From assembly GCA_017455065.1 (NCBI GenBank), contig JAFTBU010000059.1:1-64000 (forward strand): 64,000 bases of DNA, given 5' to 3'. Source of the stretch: Bacteroidales bacterium (lineage in GTDB: Bacteria; Bacteroidota; Bacteroidia; Bacteroidales; UBA932). Of this stretch, positions 1 through 7,951 are shown one piece after another. How positions within the stretch are numbered: the stretch's first letter is position 1; every line of letters begins with the position of its first letter. A program made the position numbers and the translations under genes. The notes under the pieces are model-generated. The model was not told the origin of the DNA. It saw only the letters and a program-made list of their open reading frames with translations, and did not search any database.

Positions 1-224
1 AAGTAGTAAAGATCAAGGGCGTCTTCAAAATGCGTAGAGGCCTTCAGTTTGTGCGTCCTTTCCTTCTTGCTCGGGTATGTTATTTCATACGGAAAGAGGT
101 AAGAGCCAAAGCGATAGTAACCAATATCCAGCAGAACTTCCTTGGCCTTCTCTTCGTCCTCGATACCCAGCCCTCTGTCTTTCAACTTTTGTATCTGCTC
201 TTCTATTGTTGTTGCGTATTTCAT
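1..224 (-). CDS. Abi-family (Abi_2, AbiD/AbiF-like) protein, 3' end cut off by the window
   Basis: Reading leftward from ATG at 224-222 gives 74 open codons that run off the window edge. The N-terminus carries the pattern of the Abi_2 family: a QIQKLKDRGLGIEDEE stretch (residues 10-25), then LLDIGYYRFGSYLFPY (31-46), then an FEDALDLYY stretch (66-74) where the family has a conserved tyrosine-rich helix. Members were first described as abortive-infection proteins of lactococcal plasmids and are now seen as RNA-targeting, HEPN-like anti-phage proteins; that role is family knowledge, not shown here. The catalytic C-terminus lies outside the window. A good promoter box lies 23 bp upstream. Family assignment is fairly secure, function is inferred. 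Confidence 0.78.
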   Translation of the reverse strand, partial: MKYATTIEEQIQKLKDRGLGIEDEEKAKEVLLDIGYYRFGSYLFPYEITYPSKKERTHKLKASTHFEDALDLYY

Positions 225-246
225 CGTCTTCAATAATTATGTCCTG

Positions 247-254
247 CAAAGATA
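247..254 (-). promoter_or_regulatory. -7 box TATCTTTG for the Abi-family gene
   Basis: On the minus strand the box reads TATCTTTG, an exact match to the Bacteroidetes -7 consensus TAnnTTTG. It would place the transcription start about 15 bases before the ATG at 224. No clear -33 TTG is visible. Confidence 0.55.
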
Positions 255-349
255 CTGCTATTATCTGAAAATCATCCTTTAACGTATGATATTATTCCTC
301 TGACGTGTAGGTCGTACGTCCCAGCTGCCCCAGTAGCTGATCCGTGAAC

Positions 350-384
350 AAAAAAAGAGGCTGACCCGAAACGGGCCGGCCTCT
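350..384 (-). terminator. Rho-independent terminator downstream of hsp20
   Basis: AGAGGC (356-361) pairs with GCCTCT (379-384) and CCCG (365-368) with CGGG (372-375) around an AAA loop. On the minus strand the hairpin is followed by seven T residues (356-350), so it ends leftward transcription 24 bases after the hsp20 stop codon. Confidence 0.8.
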
Positions 385-407
385 CTTTCATATTCTGCAA
401 ACCGGAA

Positions 408-851
408 TTATCCGATTTCGATCTGCCTTGCGGCGGGGGTCCTCACGACCTGCTCTTTCTTAGGAAGGGTGATGTGCAGGATGCCGTCGGTCATTGCGGC
501 GCTGATCTTTTCAGCCTCCACTTCCTCGGGGATCACGAAGGTCTGCTGGTAGGAAGCGTAGTCGAATTCCCTGCGGAGGTAGTTCTTCTTCTCGTCCTTG
601 TGGTCATGCTTCTTCTCGAGGGTGATCACGAGTTCGTTCTCGTTCTCAAGGCGTACCTTGAAGTCCTCTTTGGTCATACCGGGAGCTGCGAGCTCGATGT
701 GATAGTCCTTCTCATTTTCTAAAATGTTGATTGCGGGGGCTGCAAACTGCTTTGTAGGGGTGAGCCTCATGAAATCATCATCGAAGAAATCGTTGAAGAT
801 GCTGGGGAGCCAGTCCTGGCTGTGCCTGCGGTTGTAATTGGTCGGTAACAT
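408..851 (-). CDS. Small heat-shock protein, Hsp20/alpha-crystallin family
   Basis: A 147-residue protein of usual length for bacterial small heat-shock proteins, which hold unfolding proteins in the cytoplasm until DnaK or ClpB refold them. The alpha-crystallin domain spans about residues 38-130, with the AAPGMTKEDFKVRLENENEL strand region at 54-73 and the conserved DGILHITLPK near 122-131. The C-terminus ends in IEI, the I-x-I motif that docks on neighbouring subunits. It sits downstream of the ROK repressor on the same strand but has its own 203-bp upstream region with strong inverted repeats, and is followed by its own terminator, so it is probably a single-gene, stress-controlled unit. 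Confidence 0.95.
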   Translation of the reverse strand: MLPTNYNRRHSQDWLPSIFNDFFDDDFMRLTPTKQFAAPAINILENEKDYHIELAAPGMTKEDFKVRLENENELVITLEKKHDHKDEKKNYLRREFDYASYQQTFVIPEEVEAEKISAAMTDGILHITLPKKEQVVRTPAARQIEIG

Positions 852-958
852 AATTTTAATCTCCTATATTTTTATTTGTTTGACTTTTTGTTTGGCGCCC
901 GTCTCACTTGGGGGCGTCCGACAGGAGATATCTCAAATCCGGGGCCAATGCCAAAATA

Positions 959-1033
959 CGCGGTTTTTCTGACAATTTGTCAGTTAAAACGCTGAAAATC
1001 AAGCATTTAGCTGACAAATTGTCAAAAACTGCG
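959..1033 (-). promoter_or_regulatory. Nested inverted repeats upstream of hsp20 (putative operator array)
   Basis: Two 15-bp palindromes of the form CTGACAA-n-TTGTCAG lie at 969-983 (perfect 7-1-7) and 1011-1025 (one mismatch). Their centres are 42 bp apart, four helical turns. A degenerate third copy ends in TTGTCAA at 1039-1045, about 20 bp further. The two palindromes are also the cores of a larger inverted repeat with arms 959-983 and 1011-1033. A near-consensus -7 box (TATTTTG on the minus strand, 952-958) abuts the array. The sequence is not CIRCE. The layout suggests repression of hsp20 by an unidentified dimeric regulator; this is inference. Confidence 0.55.
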
Positions 1034-1054
1034 ACGAGTTGTCAATATGGGAGC

Positions 1055-2257
1055 TTACATCAAGCCGAGCAGCCTGTCGCGGCAGAGCAGGCAGTCGCCG
1101 AGGCCGCCGGCCTTGCGGTCGAGCTTCGACAGGGTGATCTTGGTGTCGCTGCTGACCTTGGAGAGGGAATGGCGGTTGACGGCGGTGCGGATGGGGAGGC
1201 GCAGGTAGTCCTTGCCCACGATGAGGCGGCCGCCGATGACCACGAGTCCGGGGTTGAAGATGTTGATGATGCCGGCGATGCCCCTCCCCAGGGTCTCACC
1301 GATATTGCCTATGCCTTCGATGGCGAGGACGTCCTCTTCCTGCACGGCCTTGAGAATCTCGTCGAGCTCGAGGTTGCCGTTTTCCTGGTAAACCGCTGAA
1401 AGGGAGGATTTCCTGCCCTCATTGAGCTTCTCGATGATCCAGCGGTGCAATGCGGAGCCGGATGCTCCCGTCTCGAGGCAGCCGACCTTGCCGCAGCGGC
1501 AGATGATGTCATTGTCCAGGATGGGGAAGTGCCCGATCTCTCCGGAATAGCCGGACTGGCCGTAGTAGAGCTGCCCGTTCAGGATCATGCCCATGCCGAG
1601 GCCCCAGCTGAGGTTGATGAAGATCATGTTCTCCCCGGCCTTCTCGCCCAGATACATATATTCACCATAGGTCATGGCCCTGGAGTCGTTCTCGATGGTG
1701 ACGGGGACTCCGAGCTCCTTCTGGAAGAGGTCCTTGATGGGCAGGTCGTCACCCATTGAATAGGTGAGGCTGTAGCCCTTTTCGGGATTGACCCTGCCGG
1801 AGAGGCTCACGCCCGCGGCCATGACCTTGTCCATGGGCACGCCGGCGACGAAGAGCTTGTTCTTCACGAGGGCGCACATGTTGCGGAAAGACTCCGCAGT
1901 GGCCTCGAGGATGAACTCTATGTCCTGGGTGAAATGGATGAGCTCGCCCTTGAAATCTGTCACGGCGAGATGGAAATGGCGTCTGGAGACGTCTATGCCG
2001 ATGAAATAGCCGGCTTGCGGGCAGAGCCCGTAGATGCTGGGCTTGCGCCCGCCCGAGGTGCCCAGCTTGCCTTCCTCCTGCAACAGCCCGTCAGTGATGA
2101 GCTCCGAGATCAGCTTGGTGACGGTGGGAACGCTTACTCCCAGGTCGCGGCTGAAATCAGCTATGCTGTAGCTGCTGTGTCGTGTACACAACCGTAGAAT
2201 CTCACGTTTGACGGCCGTGTTCTTGTTTGTAAGGTCGTTGAGAAACTGTAAACTCAT
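1055..2257 (-). CDS. ROK-family transcriptional repressor (NagC/Mlc/XylR type)
   Basis: 401 residues from the ATG at 2257; an upstream in-frame ATG at 2356 would overlap the divergent gene and its promoter, so it is rejected. The N-terminal 70 residues form a winged helix-turn-helix (ADFSRDLGVSVPTVTKLISE), and the rest is a ROK sugar-kinase-like domain. The ROK zinc-binding signature is visible as CRCGKVGCLET, preceded by the conserved GEIGHFPI. The phosphate-binding N-terminal loop reads GIDVSRRHFHLAV rather than the DxGGT of active sugar kinases, as in regulatory ROK proteins. It probably senses a sugar or sugar phosphate; no transporter or catabolic gene lies next to it, so targets are unknown. 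It is transcribed divergently from the HAMP-trkH operon. Confidence 0.88.
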   Translation of the reverse strand: MSLQFLNDLTNKNTAVKREILRLCTRHSSYSIADFSRDLGVSVPTVTKLISELITDGLLQEEGKLGTSGGRKPSIYGLCPQAGYFIGIDVSRRHFHLAVTDFKGELIHFTQDIEFILEATAESFRNMCALVKNKLFVAGVPMDKVMAAGVSLSGRVNPEKGYSLTYSMGDDLPIKDLFQKELGVPVTIENDSRAMTYGEYMYLGEKAGENMIFINLSWGLGMGMILNGQLYYGQSGYSGEIGHFPILDNDIICRCGKVGCLETGASGSALHRWIIEKLNEGRKSSLSAVYQENGNLELDEILKAVQEEDVLAIEGIGNIGETLGRGIAGIINIFNPGLVVIGGRLIVGKDYLRLPIRTAVNRHSLSKVSSDTKITLSKLDRKAGGLGDCLLCRDRLLGLM

Positions 2258-2281
2258 AGGCTCGGGGGGATATGGCGAGGG

Positions 2282-2309
2282 CAAATATATTAAAATTTTT
2301 GTATATTTG
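2282..2309. promoter_or_regulatory. Divergent -7 boxes between the ROK repressor and the HAMP-trkH operon
   Basis: TATATTTG occurs on the minus strand at 2289-2282, reading toward the ROK gene, and again on the plus strand at 2302-2309, reading toward the gene at 2335. Both match TAnnTTTG exactly. The boxes are 12 bp apart in an AT-rich 77-bp spacer, so the two transcripts start close together and a bound regulator could affect both. Confidence 0.6.
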
Positions 2310-2334
2310 TGAGAATTTTTGAAAAAATTTATTA

Positions 2335-3156
2335 ATGGCATCTTCCAAATTGTCAATGCGATCCAAGCTTATCATGAGCTTGTCTGCCGTAGCTGCCGTC
2401 CTGCTCCTGTCCAGTATCATCTCGGTCATGGAGTACGAAAACATGAGCACATATGTGTCAGACCTGATTGCTGACGATATCAGGAGCATCAATGTCGCCC
2501 GCAAACTCTCGGATGTGAGCAACAACTACAACCTCGAGATCCTGGCCGTGATAGGCGACGACGCCAACTCCGAGATACCCGAGTTCGACGACGAATATTT
2601 CTACTCGCACTGCGATTCGCTCCGGGCCTCCATGGCTTCGAACATCATCAAGCCCCTGGCCGATTCGGTGGTGTACTCGTACTCGGCCTACATGCTCACC
2701 TCGCTGGAGCTCAAGGATGTGCTCCAGTCGGATTTCATAGACTCCAGGACCTGGTATTTCGAGCGTCTGCAGCCCCGTTTCGACAGGCTGAGGACCGATA
2801 TGGACCATCTCACCTCCGCCATCCACGCCGACCTGGCCAGCAACTCGTCCAATTTTGACAGCGGCTTCTACCGCTCCGTCATGCCCGGCATTGTGGCCGT
2901 GGGCGTGGGCCTGCTGCTCGTGGTCATGCTGCTGATCTTCATGCTGGCATACTACGTGAATCCCGTGTACAAGATGCTGGACGGAGTGAAGAACTATCTG
3001 GGCTCCGGCAGGAAGTATTCCTATGAATTCGACGGAAACGACCAGCTTTCCGATCTCAACGACGGCATATCCAATCTGGTGAACGAGAACCTCCAGCTGC
3101 GCGAGAGGATCAACCGCCTGCGCAAGAAACAGGTCAAACCCGAAGGCGAACAATGA
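2335..3156 (+). CDS. Membrane sensor-like protein with HAMP domain and no output domain
   Basis: 273 residues. There is a transmembrane helix near residues 13-30, an extracytoplasmic helical region of about 160 residues resembling the four-helix-bundle sensor of chemoreceptors and histidine kinases, a second transmembrane helix at about 186-209, a HAMP-like segment (VNPVYKMLDGVKNYL onward) and a final coiled coil (NLVNENLQLRERINRLRKK). The protein then stops: there is no kinase, cyclase or methyl-accepting domain. Its stop overlaps the TrkH start by four bases (ATGA), so the two are translationally coupled. It may serve as a regulatory subunit of TrkH in place of the usual TrkA; that is inference. 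An alternative is a truncated histidine kinase kept by chance. Confidence 0.7.
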   Translation: MASSKLSMRSKLIMSLSAVAAVLLLSSIISVMEYENMSTYVSDLIADDIRSINVARKLSDVSNNYNLEILAVIGDDANSEIPEFDDEYFYSHCDSLRASMASNIIKPLADSVVYSYSAYMLTSLELKDVLQSDFIDSRTWYFERLQPRFDRLRTDMDHLTSAIHADLASNSSNFDSGFYRSVMPGIVAVGVGLLLVVMLLIFMLAYYVNPVYKMLDGVKNYLGSGRKYSYEFDGNDQLSDLNDGISNLVNENLQLRERINRLRKKQVKPEGEQ

Positions 3157-4607
3157 ATTTCAAGGCCATAAGCAGGAATGTAGGCTACGCCCTCCTCGTG
3201 AGCGCGCTGTTCATGTTCCTGTCCGTGGGCGTGTCCCTGCTGAACGGGCACGACTCCGGACTGGCAGCCCTGCTGGTGAGTTCGCTCATCACCTTCATCG
3301 TGGGTATCTTCCCCTTCATCTTCGTCTCCGGCACCGACGCCCTGACCCTGAAGGACGGATACCTCACCATCGTGCTTTCGTGGCTGCTCTCCTTCATATT
3401 CGGAATGCTGCCCTACGCCCTCTGGGGAGGCCCTTTCACCCTGGCCAACGCCTGGTTTGAGAGCGTCTCGGGCTACACCACCACGGGTGCCACCGTCCTT
3501 TCGGACATCGAGGCACTGCCCAAGAGCCTCCTGTTCTGGAGGAGTTCGACGCATTTCATCGGCGGTTTGGGAGTAGTGGTGTTCCTGCTGCTGATCATCC
3601 CCAACGCCAGCCCGGTGAAGACCAGGCTCACATCCATGGAGCTTTCTTCGCTGTCGCGCAGCGGCTACACCACCCGTACCAACCAGACCGTGTACATATT
3701 CGCCTATGTGTACCTGGCTCTGACGGTGCTCGCCTTCGGCTCCTACCTGCTCTGCGGCATGCCGGCCTTCGACGCCCTCTGCCATGCCTTCAGCGTCTGC
3801 GCCACGGGCGGATTCAGCACCCGCAACCTCTCCATTGCGGCCTTCGACTCCCGTCCCGTGGAGCTGGTCACGATGATCTTCATGTATCTGTCGTCCATCC
3901 ATTTCGGCATCCTGTACGTCGCGGTCGTGAAGAGGACCTTGAAGCCCTTCAACAACCCCGTGCTGAAATTCTACACCGCCAGCCTCATAGTATTCTCTCT
4001 CGTGTCCGGCATTTCGCTCAGGATGAGAGGGATGGAGCATTCTTTCGGCAGGGCCCTCTGGTACGGCACCTTCCAGACCCTCAGCACCGCTTCCACCACG
4101 GGATTCGCCATCATTGACAATGCCTCCTGGCCCCTGTTCACCAGCATCCTGCTGCTGTTCACCGGCGTAATGTGCGGCTGCGCCGGGTCCACCACCTGCG
4201 GTGTCAAGGCCGACAGGGTGCTGCTGCTCCTGAAGGCGATAGGCCTGCAGATAGACAAGATCCTGCATCCCGCCTCCATAAATGAAGTCAAGATGGGCAG
4301 CAAGGTCCTCGCCGCCGAGGAAGCCTCGCCCCATATCCTCTATATCGCGCTGTATTCCTTCCTGCTGGCCATCTCGGTGGTGCTCAGCCTCATGTTCGGT
4401 GTCAGCGGCCACAGCTCCTTCGCCGCGTCGGTGTCATCGCTCAGCAACGTGGGTCCCGCCATCCAGGAGCTCGGGTATCTGGGCAATTACAGCGGCGTAC
4501 CCCTCGCAGCCAAGCTTCTCTATACCTTCGACATGTTCCTCGGACGTGTGGAGATTTTCCCTATCCTCGCAGTCGTGGCCATGGTATTCGACAGGAAGAA
4601 GAAATGA
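3153..4607 (+). CDS. trkH: TrkH-family potassium uptake protein
   Basis: 484 residues, full length for TrkH, the K+-translocating membrane subunit of Trk/Ktr uptake systems. The four pore-loop filters are visible: TTGAT (110-114), ATGGF, STTGF and the final GCAGSTTCG. Between them are the expected paired transmembrane helices. In many genomes trkH is next to trkA, which encodes the cytosolic NAD/ATP-binding gating ring. Here no trkA is adjacent and the upstream coupled gene is a HAMP protein instead; the downstream coupled gene is a helicase. Confidence 0.95.
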   Translation: MNFKAISRNVGYALLVSALFMFLSVGVSLLNGHDSGLAALLVSSLITFIVGIFPFIFVSGTDALTLKDGYLTIVLSWLLSFIFGMLPYALWGGPFTLANAWFESVSGYTTTGATVLSDIEALPKSLLFWRSSTHFIGGLGVVVFLLLIIPNASPVKTRLTSMELSSLSRSGYTTRTNQTVYIFAYVYLALTVLAFGSYLLCGMPAFDALCHAFSVCATGGFSTRNLSIAAFDSRPVELVTMIFMYLSSIHFGILYVAVVKRTLKPFNNPVLKFYTASLIVFSLVSGISLRMRGMEHSFGRALWYGTFQTLSTASTTGFAIIDNASWPLFTSILLLFTGVMCGCAGSTTCGVKADRVLLLLKAIGLQIDKILHPASINEVKMGSKVLAAEEASPHILYIALYSFLLAISVVLSLMFGVSGHSSFAASVSSLSNVGPAIQELGYLGNYSGVPLAAKLLYTFDMFLGRVEIFPILAVVAMVFDRKKK

Positions 4608-6040
4608 CGGGGAGGGGAGAGTTTCTTTATCAGGATTTCCTGAAGCATTTCAAATCCGAGCCCACGGGCTGCCAGGACAGGCTTTTCCGTGATATCGCCG
4701 CCTTCCTGACGGGGGACGACTCTGACATACTCGTGGTCAACGGCTACGCCGGCACGGGCAAGACCACCGCGATGGCGGCGGTCATCGCCTCGATGAAGCT
4801 GATGCATGTGCCCTGCGTGCTGCTGGCCCCCACGGGCCGCGCCGCCAAGGTGTTCTCCTCCATCTCGGGCAGTCCGGCCTACACCGTGCACAAGCACATT
4901 TACCGCCAGAAATCCGTCGGCTCCGACGGCTTCGGGCAGTTCTCCCTGAGCCCCAACAAGGCCAAATCGACATTGTACATCGTGGACGAGGTGTCCCTGA
5001 TGGGCATCGACGACTCCTCGAAGCAGTCGTCCGCCATGTTCGGCACCGGCAACCTCCTGGAGGACCTCGTCGCCTTCGTACGCTCCGGCGCGGACTGCCG
5101 CCTCATCATGGTGGGGGACGCTGCCCAATTGCCTCCGATAGGCCTCGAGGACAGTCCCGCGCTGTCCCCGGAGTTCATGGACGGCCTCGGCGGGGTGAGC
5201 TACAGCCAGCTCACCACGGTGGTGCGGCAGGAGAAGGAATCCGGCATCCTGCGCAATGCCACCATGCTGCGGCATCTGATCTCCTCGAGCGAAGGCTACG
5301 AGACCTTCGACGACCTCAAGCTCGACCTCTCCGGCTGCGACGACATCGTCAGGGTGAGCGGAGGGGAGCTGATCGAGACCCTGGGCGACGCCTATTCCCG
5401 CTACGGGGAGGACGAGACAGTGGTCCTGTGCCGTTCCAACAAGAGGGCGATACGCTACAACCTGGGCATACGCTCCACCGTCCAGTTCAAGGAGGAGAGG
5501 CTGGTGCGCGGGGACAAGCTGATGATAGTGAAAAACTGCTACCAGTTCGTCGAGGACGTCAAGGGGATGGACTACATAGCCAACGGGGACATAGCCAAAC
5601 TCGAGCGCATAGGCCGCTACGAGGACCGTTACGGTCTGCATTTCGCCGAGGCGACCCTTTCCTTCCCGGACTACGACGACCAGGAAGTCACGGCGAAAGT
5701 GTGCCTGGACACCCTCCAGAGCGAATCCGCTTCGCTCACCTACGAGCAGCAGAACGAGCTGTACCTGGGGGTGAACGAGGACTACGCCCATATCAAGAGC
5801 AAGTCCAAGCGCTATGAGGCCGTGCGCGAGGACAAATACTACAACGCCCTCCAGCTCAAGTACGCCGATGCCATCACCTGCCACAAATCCCAGGGCGGGC
5901 AGTGGAAGTGCGTCTTCATAGACTGCCCATTCTGGCAGGAAGAGCAGACCGTGGACGATCTCAAATGGCTCTATACCGCCCTCACCAGGGCTGTCGAAAA
6001 AGTCTATCTCATCAATTTCAAAGACCGCTTCTTCGTATGA
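4604..6040 (+). CDS. RecD-like superfamily 1 DNA helicase (AAA ATPase, UvrD_C_2)
   Basis: 478 residues. Walker A is GYAGTGKT at residues 47-54, Walker B is the YIVDEVSLMG region near 124, and motif III is MVGDAAQLPPI. The C-terminus has ADAITCHKSQGGQW and LYTALTRAVEKVYLI, the UvrD_C_2 signature shared by RecD, RecD2 and Dda. The length fits the short stand-alone RecD-like/Dda-like helicases of Bacteroidales rather than a RecBCD subunit, and no recB or recC is nearby. It overlaps trkH and the peptidase gene by four bases on each side. Its exact role in repair or replication is not known. Confidence 0.9.
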   Translation: MTGRGEFLYQDFLKHFKSEPTGCQDRLFRDIAAFLTGDDSDILVVNGYAGTGKTTAMAAVIASMKLMHVPCVLLAPTGRAAKVFSSISGSPAYTVHKHIYRQKSVGSDGFGQFSLSPNKAKSTLYIVDEVSLMGIDDSSKQSSAMFGTGNLLEDLVAFVRSGADCRLIMVGDAAQLPPIGLEDSPALSPEFMDGLGGVSYSQLTTVVRQEKESGILRNATMLRHLISSSEGYETFDDLKLDLSGCDDIVRVSGGELIETLGDAYSRYGEDETVVLCRSNKRAIRYNLGIRSTVQFKEERLVRGDKLMIVKNCYQFVEDVKGMDYIANGDIAKLERIGRYEDRYGLHFAEATLSFPDYDDQEVTAKVCLDTLQSESASLTYEQQNELYLGVNEDYAHIKSKSKRYEAVREDKYYNALQLKYADAITCHKSQGGQWKCVFIDCPFWQEEQTVDDLKWLYTALTRAVEKVYLINFKDRFFV

Positions 6041-7830
6041 AACTACTGCTGATTGCACTCGCCGTGATGGTCAACCAGACCTGGTCCCCGGACTCCACGC
6101 GCATAGCCTATACCATGGACAACGACCTCTATGTCAAGGAGGTGGCCACCGGGGAGGAGACCCGCCTCACCTTCGACGGCTCCGATGTGGTCATGAACGG
6201 GTACGCCTCCTGGGTGTACTACGAGGAGATACTCGGCCGCGCATCCATGTACAAGGCCTTCTGGTGGAGCCCCGACTCCCGCAAGATAGGCTTCTACCGC
6301 TTCGACGACAGCCAGGTGCCCATGTTCCCCATCTATTCGCCCTTCGGGCAGGACGGCAGCCTCCGCCGCACCCGCTATCCCAAGGCGGGGGAGGCCAATC
6401 CCAAGGTCCGCATCGGCATGGTCGATGTCGTGGACGGGCGCACGGTCTGGGCCGATTTCGACGAGGATGAGGACCAGTATTTCGGCATCCCTTTCTGGGG
6501 TGCTGACAGCAAGGAGTTCTTCATCTCCCGCGAGCCGCGCATCCAGAACCGTTTCGACCTGTACCGCGTGAGCGCCGAGGACGGCTCCAAACAGCTGGTG
6601 TACCATGAAGAGTACAAGACCTGGGTGGAGTGGATAGAAGAGGTGATATTCACCGAAAAAGGCCTCTACATGGCCCGCAATTTCGAGACCGGCTGGGAGC
6701 AGATCTATTTCCTCTCCTACGACGGGAGGACCTTCCGCAGGCTCACCGACGGCAAAAACTGGAACATACGCCTGCTGAAGGTGGATGAGAAGAAGGGGGA
6801 GGTGCTCTTTACGGCAATGAGGGACTCCCGCATCCATCCCGCGCTCTACCGCCTGGACCGCAGGGGCAGGGTGACGGCGCTCTCCGATCCGGACTATTAT
6901 CTCTCGGGGGTGCGGCTCTCCGAAGACGGCAAGAGCTACACCGCCTCGATTTCCACTTCTTCCATACCTTCCAAGCAGATCAAGGGCAGCACCACCAAAT
7001 ACCAGGTGGAAGTCCTTTCGGACAGCGCCGAGCGGTTCAGCACGGACACCCTGCCGCAGCCCCGTCTGGTGGTGCTGGAGAATGACGGATTCGATCTCTA
7101 CGGCCTCGTGACCTATCCCAGGGACTTCGACCCTTCGCGCAAATATCCCGTCCTGATGCAGCTTTACGGCGGTCCCGGCACTCCCTATGTGAGGGATTAC
7201 TGGGGGAGCCGTGACGCCACCGACCGCTGGTGCTGGGAAAACGGCATCATCTACATGGTGGTGGATCCCCGCTCTTCCGGGGAGAACGGCCGCGAGGGCA
7301 TGGACCAGGCCTTCCGCCAGATGACGGTGACCGAGCTCGGGGACTACATCGCCTGGGCGGAGTACATGCAGTCATTGCCATATGTGAGGGCGGACAGGAT
7401 AGGGGTCGAGGGCTTCTCCTTCGGGGGGACGACGACCTCGATGCTGGTGCTGCGCTATCCCGAGTACTTCCACTGCGGGGTCGCCGGAGGGGGAGTGTAC
7501 GACTGGATGCTGTACGACAGCCATTACACCGAGCGCTTCATGGAGACTCCCCAAGCCAATCCCGAGGGCTACCGCACAGCGACGGTGCTCAACTATGTGT
7601 CCACCTCGCCCCTGCGCGGCGGCCGGGCCCTCCTGAAGCTGACCCACGGCACGGGGGATGACAATGTCCATTTCCAGAATACCCTGCAGCTGGTGGATGC
7701 CCTGCAGAGGGCCGGAATACAGTTCGAACTCATGGTCTATCCGGACGGCATGCACGGATACAGAGGCGCCCAGCATGAGCACGACCTCGTCTCGGACCAT
7801 GATTTCTGGACGAAGCACTTGCTGGATTGA
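6037..7830 (+). CDS. Dipeptidyl peptidase IV-like serine peptidase (S9B), short N-terminus
   Basis: 597 residues from ATG 6037, which overlaps the helicase stop. DPP IV removes X-Pro or X-Ala dipeptides from peptide N-termini. The propeller domain has the substrate-anchoring glutamate pair in SWVYYEEILGR (E63-E64). The alpha/beta-hydrolase domain carries the triad Ser461 in GFSFGG, Asp541 in GTGDDNVHF and His573 in DGMHGYRG. The nucleophile elbow has Phe where most DPP IV have Trp-Ser-Tyr. Family members are usually 700 residues or more. Here a short hydrophobic leader (residues 2-12) runs almost directly into the propeller repeat SPDSTRIAYTMDNDLYV, so the usual pre-domain seems to be missing. 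No clear signal-peptidase site is seen, so export is uncertain. Confidence 0.88.
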   Translation: MKLLLIALAVMVNQTWSPDSTRIAYTMDNDLYVKEVATGEETRLTFDGSDVVMNGYASWVYYEEILGRASMYKAFWWSPDSRKIGFYRFDDSQVPMFPIYSPFGQDGSLRRTRYPKAGEANPKVRIGMVDVVDGRTVWADFDEDEDQYFGIPFWGADSKEFFISREPRIQNRFDLYRVSAEDGSKQLVYHEEYKTWVEWIEEVIFTEKGLYMARNFETGWEQIYFLSYDGRTFRRLTDGKNWNIRLLKVDEKKGEVLFTAMRDSRIHPALYRLDRRGRVTALSDPDYYLSGVRLSEDGKSYTASISTSSIPSKQIKGSTTKYQVEVLSDSAERFSTDTLPQPRLVVLENDGFDLYGLVTYPRDFDPSRKYPVLMQLYGGPGTPYVRDYWGSRDATDRWCWENGIIYMVVDPRSSGENGREGMDQAFRQMTVTELGDYIAWAEYMQSLPYVRADRIGVEGFSFGGTTTSMLVLRYPEYFHCGVAGGGVYDWMLYDSHYTERFMETPQANPEGYRTATVLNYVSTSPLRGGRALLKLTHGTGDDNVHFQNTLQLVDALQRAGIQFELMVYPDGMHGYRGAQHEHDLVSDHDFWTKHLLD

Positions 7831-7858
7831 CGGAGTTCTGTTCGGGAGCAGCGTTGCC

Positions 7859-7889
7859 TTTGAAATATTAAAAAGAAAACATATATTCG
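7859..7889 (+). promoter_or_regulatory. Promoter for the orphan toxin-domain gene
   Basis: TTTG (7859-7862) is followed after 19 bp by TATATTCG (7882-7889), one base from TAnnTTTG. It begins the AT-rich accessory island and would give the gene at 7952 a leader of about 55 bases, separating it from the trkH operon. Confidence 0.4.
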
Positions 7890-7951
7890 CGAAGTGTCTA
7901 TTTCTTTTTTCTGAGATGGACATTGGAGTGTTGTGTGAAAAGAGTTGAGAG

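Noticed and set aside
959..1033. The hsp20 upstream repeats considered as the terminator of the ROK gene
   Set aside because: No T-run follows the stems on the minus strand, and each arm is itself a perfect palindrome, which fits a protein-binding site better.
3021..4412. A long minus-strand frame opposite trkH, and similar long antisense frames opposite relA, valS and ligA
   Set aside because: They are shadows of strongly codon-biased GC-rich genes; their products are low-complexity and match no family.
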